A stretch of 64,000 nucleotides of DNA from contig DASXSF010000083.1 in the NCBI GenBank assembly GCA_036506155.1, positions 1-64,000 on the forward strand, read 5' to 3'. Positions 44,718 through 53,392 of the stretch are shown here, in pieces (the stretch's first letter is position 1; each line of letters opens with the position of its first letter). The position numbers and the translations under genes were made by a program. This stretch comes from DASXRA01 sp036506155. Its GTDB lineage: Bacteria; Actinomycetota; Actinomycetes; Mycobacteriales; Jatrophihabitantaceae. The notes below the pieces were generated by a model, which was not told the origin of the DNA, searched no databases, and saw nothing but the letters and a program-made list of their open reading frames with translations.

Positions 44718-44834
44718 CGTCAAGGGCCGGCTCACGTGCCCACCAGAGCCGGTCGACGCCGCGACACGGGCGTGCCGCAGTCTGACCGGTTCAGTTGGGG
44801 CCGGCGTCGCTGCCGGCCTGCGCGGACGCCGGGC

Positions 44835-44978
44835 GGCTCTCCGGATCTCGTCGGCGGCCGCGTCCAGCCCGCTCCTGCCGCGCACGAGCAGCGCCACTCG
44901 ATCGTGCCGCGCCCCGAACGCGCGGGCCACTGCCCGGCCGACTCCGGCGCTCGCTCCGGTCACCACCACGGTTCGCAC
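44835..44978 (-). pseudogene. N-terminal fragment of a short-chain dehydrogenase
   Basis: About 48 residues are readable: GTG start, then RTVVVTGASAGVGRAVARAF with the SDR cofactor motif TGASAGVGRA, continuing to LVRGRSGLDAAADEI. After this the frame becomes Arg/Pro-rich noise and runs toward the ArsR operator. The rest of the gene is absent, so this is a truncated relic left by an insertion or deletion. Confidence 0.65.
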
Positions 44979-45040
44979 CAGGCGCAGCCTTCCCGGACGG
45001 CCGGCGATTCAGGCCCGCAGAGTGCGGGTAGAGGTGAGAC

Positions 45041-46015
45041 ATGGCAAGCAAGGGCAGCGTCGTCACCGTGCTGCTGGCGCTGCTCGCCAACGCAGCGGTC
45101 GGGGTCCTCAAGCTCATCGCCGGCCTGCTGTCCGGATCGGCGGCGCTGCTGTCCGAGGCGGCGCACTCTGCGGGCGATACGTCTACCGAGCTGCTGTTGC
45201 TGACGGCACTACACCGGTCGGAGCGTCCCGCCGACCCGACGCACCCGTTCGGGTACGGCAAGGAGCGGTTCTTCTGGTCTTTGCTCGCGGCCGTCGCGAT
45301 CTTGGCGTCCGGGGCGGCGTTCTCGGTGTACGAAGGGCTGCGCACCATCATTGCCGGTGCCGAGCCGAGCCGCATGTTGTGGATCAACTATCCGGTACTG
45401 GCGCTCGCGTTCGTGTTCGAGGCGGTATCTCTGCGCAAAGCCGTCCGGGAAACGCGCGGCGAGGCACGGCAGCGACGGCTCTCGGTGCGCGCAGTGGTGC
45501 GCCAGCCGCATGATCCGACGGTGCGCAGCGTGCTGCTCGAGGATTCCGCGGCGGTGATCGGCCTGATCGTCGCTGCCATCGGCGTCGGGATGCACCAACT
45601 GACCGGTTCAGCACTATGGGACGGCGCGGCCTCCCTGGTGATCGGAGGCTTGCTGGTGATGGCCGCGGTGCTGCTCGTGCGGGCCTGCAAGCCATTGCTC
45701 ATCGGCAGACAGGCCGACCCGCGGCTCATGCGCAGCATCGAGACCGTGCTCGAGCAGCAGGACGAGGTGGACGACGTCGTCGACCTGCTCACGATGATGA
45801 CCGGCACGGACCGCGTCTTGCTGTGCACCCGCGTCGACTTCGTTGACGGCTTCACGGCCTCCGAGCTGGAAGAGGCGTGCGTGCGCATCGACCGGACGCT
45901 ACGGGAACGGTTCTCCGACCTGGACGAGATCTTCATTCAGCCCGCACCGAAATGGGATCCGCAGGTACGCGCTCGGGTCCGGCGTCGCTACGGCCACGAT
46001 CTCGCGGGACGCTGA
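45041..46015 (+). CDS. cation diffusion facilitator transporter, copy 2
   Basis: Divalent metal/proton antiporter, 324 aa, with six helices. SEAAHSAGDTSTELLLL is the metal-site helix, ADPTHPFGYGKERFFWSL the following loop and VLLEDSAAVIGLIVA the fifth helix. A C-terminal cytoplasmic domain of about 90 residues follows (ELEEACVRIDRTLRERFSDL). It shares its family with the gene at 22709-23734 and has the longer C-terminal domain. The metal (Zn, Fe, Mn) is not predictable. Confidence 0.9.
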   Translation: MASKGSVVTVLLALLANAAVGVLKLIAGLLSGSAALLSEAAHSAGDTSTELLLLTALHRSERPADPTHPFGYGKERFFWSLLAAVAILASGAAFSVYEGLRTIIAGAEPSRMLWINYPVLALAFVFEAVSLRKAVRETRGEARQRRLSVRAVVRQPHDPTVRSVLLEDSAAVIGLIVAAIGVGMHQLTGSALWDGAASLVIGGLLVMAAVLLVRACKPLLIGRQADPRLMRSIETVLEQQDEVDDVVDLLTMMTGTDRVLLCTRVDFVDGFTASELEEACVRIDRTLRERFSDLDEIFIQPAPKWDPQVRARVRRRYGHDLAGR

Positions 46016-46068
46016 CCACCCGGAGCATTCCCCGTTTGATCGTCGGCCCGGGCAGGGAACCTAGAGGC

Positions 46069-47094
46069 ATGCCCCTTCCCTGCGAGGTAACTCGCGTCTA
46101 CGAGCACCCCGGCCCGTTCGCCACGGCCTACCTGGATGCCACTCACCCGACCGAGCTGGGTGCCGAGCAGGTCCGGATGCGTTGGCAGGCGCTGCGGTCG
46201 ACGCTGCTGCACGCGGGGGCGGACGAAGCGACGGTGGCCGCGCTCGATGACTCCGCCGAAGACCGGGCGCCCGGCGAGCAGGGCGCCGCTGCCACACGTT
46301 CTGCCTTATCTCGCCCAGCAGGGGGTGCGCATTCCGCATGTGGTGGTGTTCGCCGACCTGGAAGGCGCGGACATCTCGACATCGTCGGGGTCGACCACGA
46401 GCGTCAAGGGCAGCCACGACGACCCGCGCCGCAAGACGTCGACGGCGGACTGCTCTCAGCAGCACTTCCAGTAGGGGGTCGAGAACAACTCGGCGGCCGA
46501 TGCCCGGGAGGTGGCGGCGGTCGTCGCCGACGATGCGGCCCGCGTCAGAGCAACCGTTGTCATATCGGCCGGAGACCCGCGGGCGTGCGGCTTGCTGCGG
46601 GGTGAGCTGCCGGCGTTTCTGGATCCGGATGTCGAGATCGTCCCGCTCAGCGAAGGCGGCCGCGAGCCCAGCGCCGAACACCGCGAGCTCGGCGACGCAA
46701 TACACGCTGTGCTGCTCCAGCGGGCGTTGCGAGAGTCGCCTCGGGTGCTCGATCGGCTGGCGCGGCGCGCGAGCACGGCGTGATCGTCACGGGTGCAGAG
46801 GCCGTGGTGGCTGCGGTTCGCCGCAGCCAGGTCGATACCGCGCTGCTCGTGGAGGACCCGTCGTCCACGTTGCACGCCTGGATCGGTCCGCAACCGCTGC
46901 AGCTCGGACTCGCCGAGGACGAGCTCTACGCAATGGGCGTCCCCGCGCCGCAGCGTGATCGGCTCGACGCGGCACTGATCCGCGCCTTGGCCGGCAGCGA
47001 CGCGTCGCTGCTCACCGTGCCGCCCGACGATGCCACACTTCCGGGCGGAATCGCCGCCCTGCTGCGCTGCACCGACGAGGCCACTCCGCTGTGA
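46069..47094 (+). pseudogene. BaeRF/Rv2629-like (eRF1-type) protein, decayed
   Basis: Remnant of a bacterial eRF1-like ribosome-rescue family protein related to Rv2629. The start MPLPCEVTRVYEHPGPFATA and a helix are in one frame. After a break near 46275, where part of the central domain appears missing, HVVVFADLEGADI follows. An in-frame TAG at 46472 interrupts HFQ*GVENNSAADAREVA, where the family normally reads through. Near 46775 a further shift leads to GAEAVVAAVRRSQVDTALLV and the stop at 47094. With a nonsense codon, two shifts and lost sequence this is a true pseudogene. Confidence 0.75.
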
Positions 47095-47137
47095 CACCCC
47101 GATCGCCAGCATGGGCGGGACATGTCAGAGTGGCGGC

Positions 47138-47248
47138 ATGTCGAGTGAGCAAGGAGGACCGGTATCCGCGGTCCCCGAACACTTGGATCTGTTGGGATTG
47201 GGTCTAGGCGGTGCGTGTTCGTGCCCGGTGGGATCGTCCGGGGGGTAG
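47138..47248 (+). CDS. possible 36-aa ORF
   Basis: MSSEQGGPVSAVPEHLDLLG is followed by a Gly/Cys-rich tail (GGACSCPVGSSGG). It lies in the 216-bp gap before the secreted phosphatase. No good ribosome binding site is seen. It could equally be chance or a leader. Confidence 0.2.
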   Translation: MSSEQGGPVSAVPEHLDLLGLGLGGACSCPVGSSGG

Positions 47249-47310
47249 CCCGATTGGTGTGCGATGGCTAGGGTCTGCCGATCGGGTGGTCGATCGAGGG
47301 GGCGGTCTTG

Positions 47311-49002
47311 ATGCGACGCTGGACGATTTTTGCCGCGGCGGGCGCGGTCGTGGTTGCCGGAGCCGTGGCGGTATCGGGCACTCCGGGTGCCGCGGCAGCG
47401 GCGAAGGGCCCTCTGGGTGATTACTCGCATCTGGTGGTGATCTACGAGGAGAACCACAGTTTCGACAATCTCTACGGGCTATGGGGCGCGGTCGGTCACC
47501 AGAAGGTGAACGGCCTGCCTAACGCGCAAGCCGGTACGACCCAGGTGGATCAGTCCGGCGCGCCGATCGGGTGTCTGCTGCAGAACGACAACAACCTCGT
47601 CCCGACCACTGCCACCGTCAAGTGGCTCGACGGGTCGACACATCCCGGCCTGCTGTCACCCGAATGCTCAGCTACCACGCCTCGTGGGGTGGCGTTCGAC
47701 AGCCATTTCACCACCAGCGCGCCGTTCTCGATCAACGACTACATCGCGGCGGCAGACGCGACGTGCCCGCCGCCGACAGTGTTCGCCGCGAATGGCGTGG
47801 AAAAGGGCGACCCGGCCGGCTTGCCGGGCGGGTGCACCCGCGACGTAGTGCACCGCTTCTACCAGGAGCAGTACCAGCTCGACGGTGGTAAGCAGGACCG
47901 CTACTCGACCGGCAGCGACGCGGCGGGGCTGACGCAGGGTTATTACGACACGACGCAACTGCCGGTTTACAGATACCTGCACGCGGCTGGCGCGCCCAAC
48001 TACGTGATCGCCGACAACTTCTTCCAGGCGGCGTTCGGCGGGTCGTTCCTCAACCATCAGTACCTGGTCGCGGCTCAGGCGCCGAAGTGGGACACCTCGC
48101 AGCTGGCCGTGCCCGGCGGCAAGAACAGCGTCCTGGACGCTGCAGGTTTCCCGAACAGCGGCTACCCGCTGTACAAGCCGGACCCGGCTGTCTCGTATGT
48201 CGATGGTCCGCTGACCCAGGCCTGCGGGCTGCCGAGCACGATCGCCGGCTACGCCTGCGGCAACTATGCGGTAAACACGATGCAGCCGTCGTGGCAGCCA
48301 AGCGCTTTCGGGTCGAATGTGCTGCCCGGCATCAACGACGTCGACCCGTCCAAGCCGTTCTACGAGACCAACATCGGTGACGAGCTGTCGGCAAAGAACA
48401 TCTCCTGGAACTGGTACTCGGGCGGATGGAATGACGCCGTCGCCGGCCACCCGGATCCGCTTTTCCAATTCCACCACCAGCCGCTCAACTACTTCCAGAA
48501 CTACGCGCCCGGAATGCCAGGGCGGGCGCACCTGCGGGATGAGACCGAGTTCGTCGCCGCCGCACAGGCGGGCACGCTGCCTGCGGTCTCGTTCGTCAAG
48601 CCGGTCGGCGAGGAGAACGAGCACCCCGGGTACGCCAGCACCGACCACGGCGACAACCACCTGGTCGAACTGCTCAAGACCATCCTCGACGGACCGGACG
48701 GCAAGAACACGCTGGTCGTGGTCACCTACGACGAGTTCGGTGGCCAATGGGACCACGTAGCCCCACCCGGGCAGGGCCCAACCGCAGCAGACGGGCCGTC
48801 GGATCCGTTCGGCCCTAGCACCCGCATCCCGGCGCTGATCATCGGCGGTAACTTCACCCGGTCAGGCGTCGACCACCAGGCGCACGACACCACCTCGATC
48901 CTCGCCACCCTCGAACGCCAGTACGGGCTCGCGCCCCTCGGAACCCGCGACAAACAGGTCACGGACCTCCGTCACGTGTTGAACGTCGGCGGTAACCCGT
49001 AG
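47311..49002 (+). CDS. secreted phosphoesterase (acid phosphatase/phospholipase C family)
   Basis: Exported alkaline-phosphatase-fold enzyme, 563 aa. It has a Sec signal peptide (MRRWTIFAAAGAVVVAGAVA, cleavage near AAAA about residue 31). Metal and nucleophile region VVIYEENHSFDNLYGLWG is near residue 45, and YVIADNFFQAAFGGSFLNHQ is mid-protein. VKPVGEENEHPGYASTDHGD and VVTYDEFGGQWDHVAPP are C-terminal metal ligand blocks. ATG 47311 is preferred over the TTG just before it. It is a paralogue of the frameshifted gene at 12101-13692 and probably releases phosphate from organic esters outside the cell. Confidence 0.9.
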   Translation: MRRWTIFAAAGAVVVAGAVAVSGTPGAAAAAKGPLGDYSHLVVIYEENHSFDNLYGLWGAVGHQKVNGLPNAQAGTTQVDQSGAPIGCLLQNDNNLVPTTATVKWLDGSTHPGLLSPECSATTPRGVAFDSHFTTSAPFSINDYIAAADATCPPPTVFAANGVEKGDPAGLPGGCTRDVVHRFYQEQYQLDGGKQDRYSTGSDAAGLTQGYYDTTQLPVYRYLHAAGAPNYVIADNFFQAAFGGSFLNHQYLVAAQAPKWDTSQLAVPGGKNSVLDAAGFPNSGYPLYKPDPAVSYVDGPLTQACGLPSTIAGYACGNYAVNTMQPSWQPSAFGSNVLPGINDVDPSKPFYETNIGDELSAKNISWNWYSGGWNDAVAGHPDPLFQFHHQPLNYFQNYAPGMPGRAHLRDETEFVAAAQAGTLPAVSFVKPVGEENEHPGYASTDHGDNHLVELLKTILDGPDGKNTLVVVTYDEFGGQWDHVAPPGQGPTAADGPSDPFGPSTRIPALIIGGNFTRSGVDHQAHDTTSILATLERQYGLAPLGTRDKQVTDLRHVLNVGGNP

Positions 49003-50136
49003 CCGTCTATCGAGCGGCCTCACAAGGCCGCGCGTCACACTCCGGTTGACCACACGCCGACCGACGCCTCGCCAGGCGAATGAGACACTGGGGCGCCGCG
49101 AGAACCGACACCACGCGGCGAGATCCGAGCGCCATCGCCGAAGCCGGGCTGGTGATCCGAAACGCGCTGCTTGCCGCCCCAGGGCTGCCACGCGGCGGGC
49201 GCCGGCGCTCAATGCCGCGGCCGCGACGCGTGCGGCAGCTGCCGATGCGATGGGTACGTGTCCTCCTAGCCGGTCCCGCCACACCGAACCCGACCGCGGC
49301 CACCCCGAAGACCACAGCGTAGCTGTGGACCGCGGCATGTACCTCGACGCACGTGATCCTCACCGGTGTGGGCGGCGCCGAGGGCTGGCTCGACTCGACC
49401 GGATCGTCGTGCGAGCGACTCCTGCAGCGCCTGCAGTTCGACGAGGCGAACTGAGCCAGCAGACCGTCTATCACGGCTCGCCTAACCGGCTCACACGGCG
49501 ACGATCCGGAGCCCCGCGAAACAAACCACAGCACCGCACAGTTGACCTTTGGACGACGCGGCCGGGCGGGGCCAGCCTGCCCCGGCCCAACTGTTGTGCA
49601 CGCGCCGTCGAGCCAACGCCGTTGACAGCCGCGACGCGTTATCCACCGCGCCGCCGAGCGACCACCGGACCGCTGACCCGACAACCCCGATCAGCCATAC
49701 TCGTCGGATGCCTGGCCGGCGCGGCCAGCTGGCGTCGATCCTTCTCGATGTTGTCAAATGAGGGGCACCGCGGCGCGTACCGCAACCGTTGGCCTCCCCA
49801 TCGCTGCGCTGCTGCTGGCCGCCCCTCCGGACCGATCCAGCAGGTATCCGACGGATGCACTTGTCCTCGCGGACTTGAAGGCGTCGGCCTCCCCGAGCAG
49901 GTTGGTACGCACCTTCTCCGCCTCACGCAGCATGCGGCCGGTGCCGTGCATGTCACCACGGGCGTTCTCGGCGACCGCGCCGAAGTGCTCGGCGCTGCAG
50001 CGCTGATCCTGGCCCAATCGCCCCTCGCGCTCGCCGAGCGGGTACGCAGCTGAGCTGCGGGTTACGAGTGGGTGTTGGACACCAGTAGAGGGACGCTCGG
50101 CGGGCGAGGCGAGGTCGTCGTTTGGGGTGTGCGAAG
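49003..50136. other. 1.1-kb gap with only a possible ROK-protein relic
   Basis: Long open frames exist because of GC content, but their composition is Arg/Ala/Pro noise. The one protein-like piece is on the plus strand at about 49886-50053. It reads VTTGVLGDRAEVLGAAALIL with SPLALAERV and resembles the extreme C-terminus of ROK-family sugar kinases or regulators. No start and no kinase domain are present. The rest holds nothing I can recognise. Confidence 0.4.
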
Positions 50137-50160
50137 GTGGAGCTGAGGGTGGAGCTGAGG
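50137..50160. repeat. 12-bp tandem duplication at the tRNA-Ala 3' end
   Basis: GTGGAGCTGAGG occurs at 50137-50148 and again at 50149-50160. The second copy is the 3' acceptor side of the tRNA gene (minus strand); the first lies just beyond it. Such duplication of a tRNA end is what an excised or decayed integrative element can leave behind, but slippage would also produce it. Confidence 0.6.
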
Positions 50161-50222
50161 GGACTCGAACCCCTGACCCCCACACTGCCAGTGTGGTGCG
50201 CTACCAGCTGCGCCACAGCCCC
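50150..50222 (-). tRNA. tRNA-Ala (anticodon GGC)
   Basis: A full cloverleaf can be folded on the minus strand. The acceptor GGGGCTG pairs with CAGCTCC, the D-arm is GCGC-AGCTGGTA-GCGC, the anticodon stem-loop is CCACA-CTGGCAG-TGTGG with anticodon GGC, and the T-arm is AGGGG-TTCGAGT-CCCCT. CCA is not encoded. Confidence 0.95.
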
Positions 50223-50404
50223 AAACTAGCGGTCCGGCTGGACCGACAAGCAATCGTACACACGCCGCGAGCGCGCACAGCAGCGCGCGACGAAAGGGCT
50301 CGAAATGGGCTCTCGCGCCACGCCGGGACCCCCGGAATACCGAGGATTCGGGGCCTTCGCTCATACTGGAGCTAGTACGTACCCGACGATCAAGGGAGAT
50401 GTGC

Positions 50405-50680
50405 GTGAACCGCAAGGAACTCGTGGCAGCCGTGGCTGACGAGGCCTCGCTCGAGCAGAAGACCGTCGACGCGGTCCTACGCGCCCTGCAGGCCACTTTG
50501 GAGGACGCCGCTGCCAAGGGTGAGAAGGTCAGCGTGCCGGGTTTCTTCGCGCTGTCTGTCGGCCACAGTGCCGCGCGCGAGGGCCGCAACCCGGCGACCG
50601 GCGCGACGATCACGATCCCGGCGCGCAACACCGTCAAGCTCACTGCAGGCAGCACGCTGAAGGACGCTGCGAACCGGTAA
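50405..50680 (+). CDS. HU-family DNA-binding protein
   Basis: The 91-aa histone-like protein starts VNRKELVAAVADEASLEQKT and contains VSVPGFFALSVGHSAAREGR, GRNPATGATITIPARNTVKL and the usual end. It binds and bends DNA without strict sequence preference. GTG 50405 is chosen because AGGGAG lies 7 bases upstream; the ATG at 50399 directly abuts that site. Compared with standard HU, the FG-x-F pattern is replaced by PGFFAL. Confidence 0.9.
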   Translation: MNRKELVAAVADEASLEQKTVDAVLRALQATLEDAAAKGEKVSVPGFFALSVGHSAAREGRNPATGATITIPARNTVKLTAGSTLKDAANR

Positions 50681-50774
50681 CCAGCAAGCCCGGCAAGCAG
50701 CAAACAGCGAACCGACGCCAACCGGATGGGCCGGTCGGCGCGGGCTTCAACGCCCCGCCGACCGGCCTTCCGCA

Positions 50775-52097
50775 TCACGGGCTGGGCGTGGACGACGGCG
50801 TCGAGCTTGAGGTCGAGCCGGACGGTGAGGGTGCTGGGGATGTCGACGCCTTGGCCGCGGCGTTCGCCACCGCGGCGTCGAACGCCGCCTTGGTGACCGT
50901 ACCCAGCCTCTTGCCGTCGACCATGACCGTCGGCGTGCCGGTGACTCCGCGTTGGGACGCGTTGTCGGTGATGGCTGCGACGAGCGCCTTGTGCAGCTCA
51001 CCGCTCATACAGCTCTGGAATGTGGTCAGGTCGTTGCCCTTGATGCCGGCTTGCTTGGCGTAGTCGAGCAACTGGGTGTTCGAGCGGCCGTTACTGCCTT
51101 CCTTCGGCTGCACCTGCTGCCCGCTGCTGTCCTTGCCGTACAGGATGTCGTGGTACTTGGCGAAGTCGTCGACGCTGACGTCCGAGGCGCACAGCGCAGC
51201 GTTGGCCGCCCGGGACGAATAGCGGTTGCCGCTGGACGCACTGTCCAGAAACGCCATCGTGTGATAGCGCACCTGGATCTGGCCCGCCTTGACCTTGGCG
51301 GCGATGTCCTTGCCTGTGGTTTGCTCGAACTGCAGGCAGATGGGGCACTGGAAGTCCTCGAATACGTCGACCTTGACCGGTGCGCCTGCCTTGCCGACGA
51401 CCACGCCGTTGCTGACGCTGGCGTTCGTCGCGGTCAGGTCTCCTTGGATCTTCGCCCGATTCGCCTGCACGCCGATCCCGATCACGCTCACGAGCACCAC
51501 GACCAGACCGAACGCCAGGCTCAGATACCGGGTGCGAATCTCTGCCTCGCGGCGGCGCGCCTCGAGCATCGCGTTGTACTTGCGCTGCCCCTGGTCGCTG
51601 CGCATGCGCTTCGCCGACGGCATAGCGACCGTGTCGTTGCGGGCGAGGAATTCATCGACCGAGAAGCGGGTAACCGGCCATATCACCAGGTACGCCGACA
51701 GCGCGATCAGCCCGACGTCACGGAGGATGTCGAGCATGTAGTGCGTCGAGCCGATCGTGGTCCCGCCGCCGCCGAAGCAGCCGCACTCGAGCTTGAGGCC
51801 ACGCGCGCTTGCCTCGATCAGGCCGATCAGGAACACGAACAACAGCAGGCCGGACACGATGGCGGCCGCCCGGGTCACGATGCCCAGCACGAGCAGCAGA
51901 CCTATGCACACCTCGAGTACCGGCAGCCCGTAGCCGATCGCCTTGGACAGCCACTCCGGCGTCGCGTCGTAGGCGCGGACGGTCTGCACGAACCCACGTG
52001 GATTGCCGAGCTTCGACCAGGCGGCCCAGATCCAGATCCCCCCCAGCGCGAGCCGGGCGACGGTGCCGACCCAGGGTCGGATCGAGCTCCAGTTCAC
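50775..52097 (-). CDS. fusion of a MauE/DoxX-type membrane domain with a DsbA-like thioredoxin domain
   Basis: The 440-aa protein has two parts. The N-terminal part (about 10-150) has four helices of the MauE family with ARLALGGIWIWAAWSKLGNP and the paired cysteines in ECGCFGGGG. A fifth helix (about 195-215) leads to an extracytoplasmic DsbA/thioredoxin domain with active site FEDFQCPICLQFEQ (about residue 253) and cis-Pro region GVTGTPTVMVDGKR. A Ser/Pro tail ends it. It probably exchanges electrons across the membrane to oxidise or reduce thiols. Last gene of the copper operon; it overlaps the Sco1 stop by four bases. Confidence 0.88.
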   Translation of the reverse strand: MNWSSIRPWVGTVARLALGGIWIWAAWSKLGNPRGFVQTVRAYDATPEWLSKAIGYGLPVLEVCIGLLLVLGIVTRAAAIVSGLLLFVFLIGLIEASARGLKLECGCFGGGGTTIGSTHYMLDILRDVGLIALSAYLVIWPVTRFSVDEFLARNDTVAMPSAKRMRSDQGQRKYNAMLEARRREAEIRTRYLSLAFGLVVVLVSVIGIGVQANRAKIQGDLTATNASVSNGVVVGKAGAPVKVDVFEDFQCPICLQFEQTTGKDIAAKVKAGQIQVRYHTMAFLDSASSGNRYSSRAANAALCASDVSVDDFAKYHDILYGKDSSGQQVQPKEGSNGRSNTQLLDYAKQAGIKGNDLTTFQSCMSGELHKALVAAITDNASQRGVTGTPTVMVDGKRLGTVTKAAFDAAVANAAAKASTSPAPSPSGSTSSSTPSSTPSP

Positions 52098-52717
52098 GAA
52101 GACGCCTCCTTGGAGACCAGCGGTAGATCGTGTGCGATCTGGTCCGATTCGTTGTCGCTTTGCAGGTACTTGACGTGCGCGTAGTCGTCAGCACCGTAGA
52201 GCAACACGTCCGCGGCGTGCGTCTGACCCCCGTCCTCCGCGAGGACGATGTGAGCTGCCGCCTGCGCGGCATCGATCTGCGCCTGCGTGCCGGTCAGGCC
52301 GACGAACTTGTGCGGCAGGTCGGTGTCGAAGTGCCGCAGCCACGCGGCAATCACCTTGCCGGTATCGCGCTTGACGTCTGTGGTGACGAACACCACCCGT
52401 GTCTGGGACCGCACTGCCGCCGGCTGCTCGGCAACCGCTTGCGCGATGTCGGCCATCGTCGTGGGGCAGACGTCCGGGCAGTGCGTGTAGCCGAAGTACA
52501 GCAACGTCGGATGTCCGGCGGTTTGGCTGAACGAGAACCGCTTACCGTCCGTGTCGGTGAGCGTGAAAGACGGCCGCGGCAGCGGCGGCACCAGCCCGAA
52601 CCCCTGGTACCGGCCGACATGCGGCTGGTTGTTCAGGTCGGACGGTTTGGCCTTTCCGCCACTGGACGAGCAGCCGGCCAGCACGACGAGAGCCACAAGC
52701 AGCACGGCAGGCCTCAT
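52094..52717 (-). CDS. Sco1/SenC-family copper metallochaperone lipoprotein
   Basis: The 207-aa lipoprotein has signal peptide VALVVLAGC (lipobox, Cys at about 15). The thioredoxin-fold Sco domain has LYFGYTHCPDVCPTTMADIA, with the two copper-binding Cys at about 81 and 85. VVFVTTDVKRDT follows, and the third ligand His lies about residue 168 (QTHAADVLLY). Sco proteins deliver copper to cytochrome c oxidase CuA. It overlaps the neighbours on both sides by four bases. Confidence 0.92.
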   Translation of the reverse strand: MRPAVLLVALVVLAGCSSSGGKAKPSDLNNQPHVGRYQGFGLVPPLPRPSFTLTDTDGKRFSFSQTAGHPTLLYFGYTHCPDVCPTTMADIAQAVAEQPAAVRSQTRVVFVTTDVKRDTGKVIAAWLRHFDTDLPHKFVGLTGTQAQIDAAQAAAHIVLAEDGGQTHAADVLLYGADDYAHVKYLQSDNESDQIAHDLPLVSKEASS

Positions 52718-53205
52718 CCGGGCGGCTCCGCGTTGATCGCGATCACCGGTGCCGACACGTTCACGGGCCCGGCGTTGACAAAGTTCAACTCCAGATTGAC
52801 GTACTGCCCGGGCCGTAGCGTCCCGACTAGGTGCTCGATCATCACATGACCTTTACCTGGCTTGAGTGTGACGCTGCTGTGCGCGGGGATGCGCAGCCCG
52901 GCTGCCGACACGCGCATCCCGCCGCTCGCGTCCTCGGTCATGACCGAGGCGCTCTCCCCTGCGCCGCTCGCGACGCTGGTGAGCGTGTCGTCGGTGCCCG
53001 TCGTGTTGTAAACGGTGAAGTACGCGGCTGCGACATCGGGCGACGCGGGCTCCCGGACATACGCACCGCTGACCACGATCGGGTCGGTTGCCGCGCCGCC
53101 GAGTCCGCCGCTGGCCGCCTGCGGTACGGCGCCACGGATCAGCCCGGCGAAGCCCACCACGGCAACAGCGACCGCGACGAAGGCGGATGCGGGCGGACGG
53201 CTCAT
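52714..53205 (-). CDS. PCu(A)C-type periplasmic copper chaperone
   Basis: The 163-aa protein has an N-terminal signal or membrane helix (AFVAVAVAVVGFAGLIRGAV) and a PCuAC beta domain (about 45-155). It retains GAYVREPASPDVAAAYFTVY and the C-terminal H-x-M pair in GKGHVMIEHL. The first ligand position, usually His, appears to be Met (SVMTEDASGGM). It would hand Cu(I) to Sco1, whose gene follows. ATG 53205 overlaps the stop of an upstream micro-ORF. Confidence 0.88.
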   Translation of the reverse strand: MSRPPASAFVAVAVAVVGFAGLIRGAVPQAASGGLGGAATDPIVVSGAYVREPASPDVAAAYFTVYNTTGTDDTLTSVASGAGESASVMTEDASGGMRVSAAGLRIPAHSSVTLKPGKGHVMIEHLVGTLRPGQYVNLELNFVNAGPVNVSAPVIAINAEPPG

Positions 53206-53345
53206 GTCGTGCGCCGCCTCACGACCGCCGCGCCGAGTGTGACGACCGTCACAGCCGGGGCGATGCTCGCATGGACCACGCAGCCAGTCTGACTGCTGGC
53301 CGAGGGCGTGCGTGTCGCCGGGTTGACCTCCGCGCTCTTCAGCAT
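53202..53345 (-). CDS. possible 47-aa membrane peptide in the copper operon
   Basis: The frame starts MLKSAEVNPATRTPSASSQT, continues GCVVHASIAPAVTVVTLGAA and ends in Arg residues. Its TGA overlaps the PCuAC start by four bases, like every other joint in this operon, which supports translation. The ribosome binding site is weak. One short hydrophobic helix is possible, with Cys and His next to it. No family is recognised. Confidence 0.4.
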   Translation of the reverse strand: MLKSAEVNPATRTPSASSQTGCVVHASIAPAVTVVTLGAAVVRRRTT

Positions 53346-53392
53346 GCGTCGGATCCAGCTGCGACGGTGGGCAGGCGCATCGATTTGACTCC

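Noticed and set aside
49046..50053. 335-codon open frame on the plus strand
   Set aside because: Composition is low-complexity Arg/Pro/Ala typical of chance frames at this GC; only the last ~55 codons resemble a ROK C-terminus.
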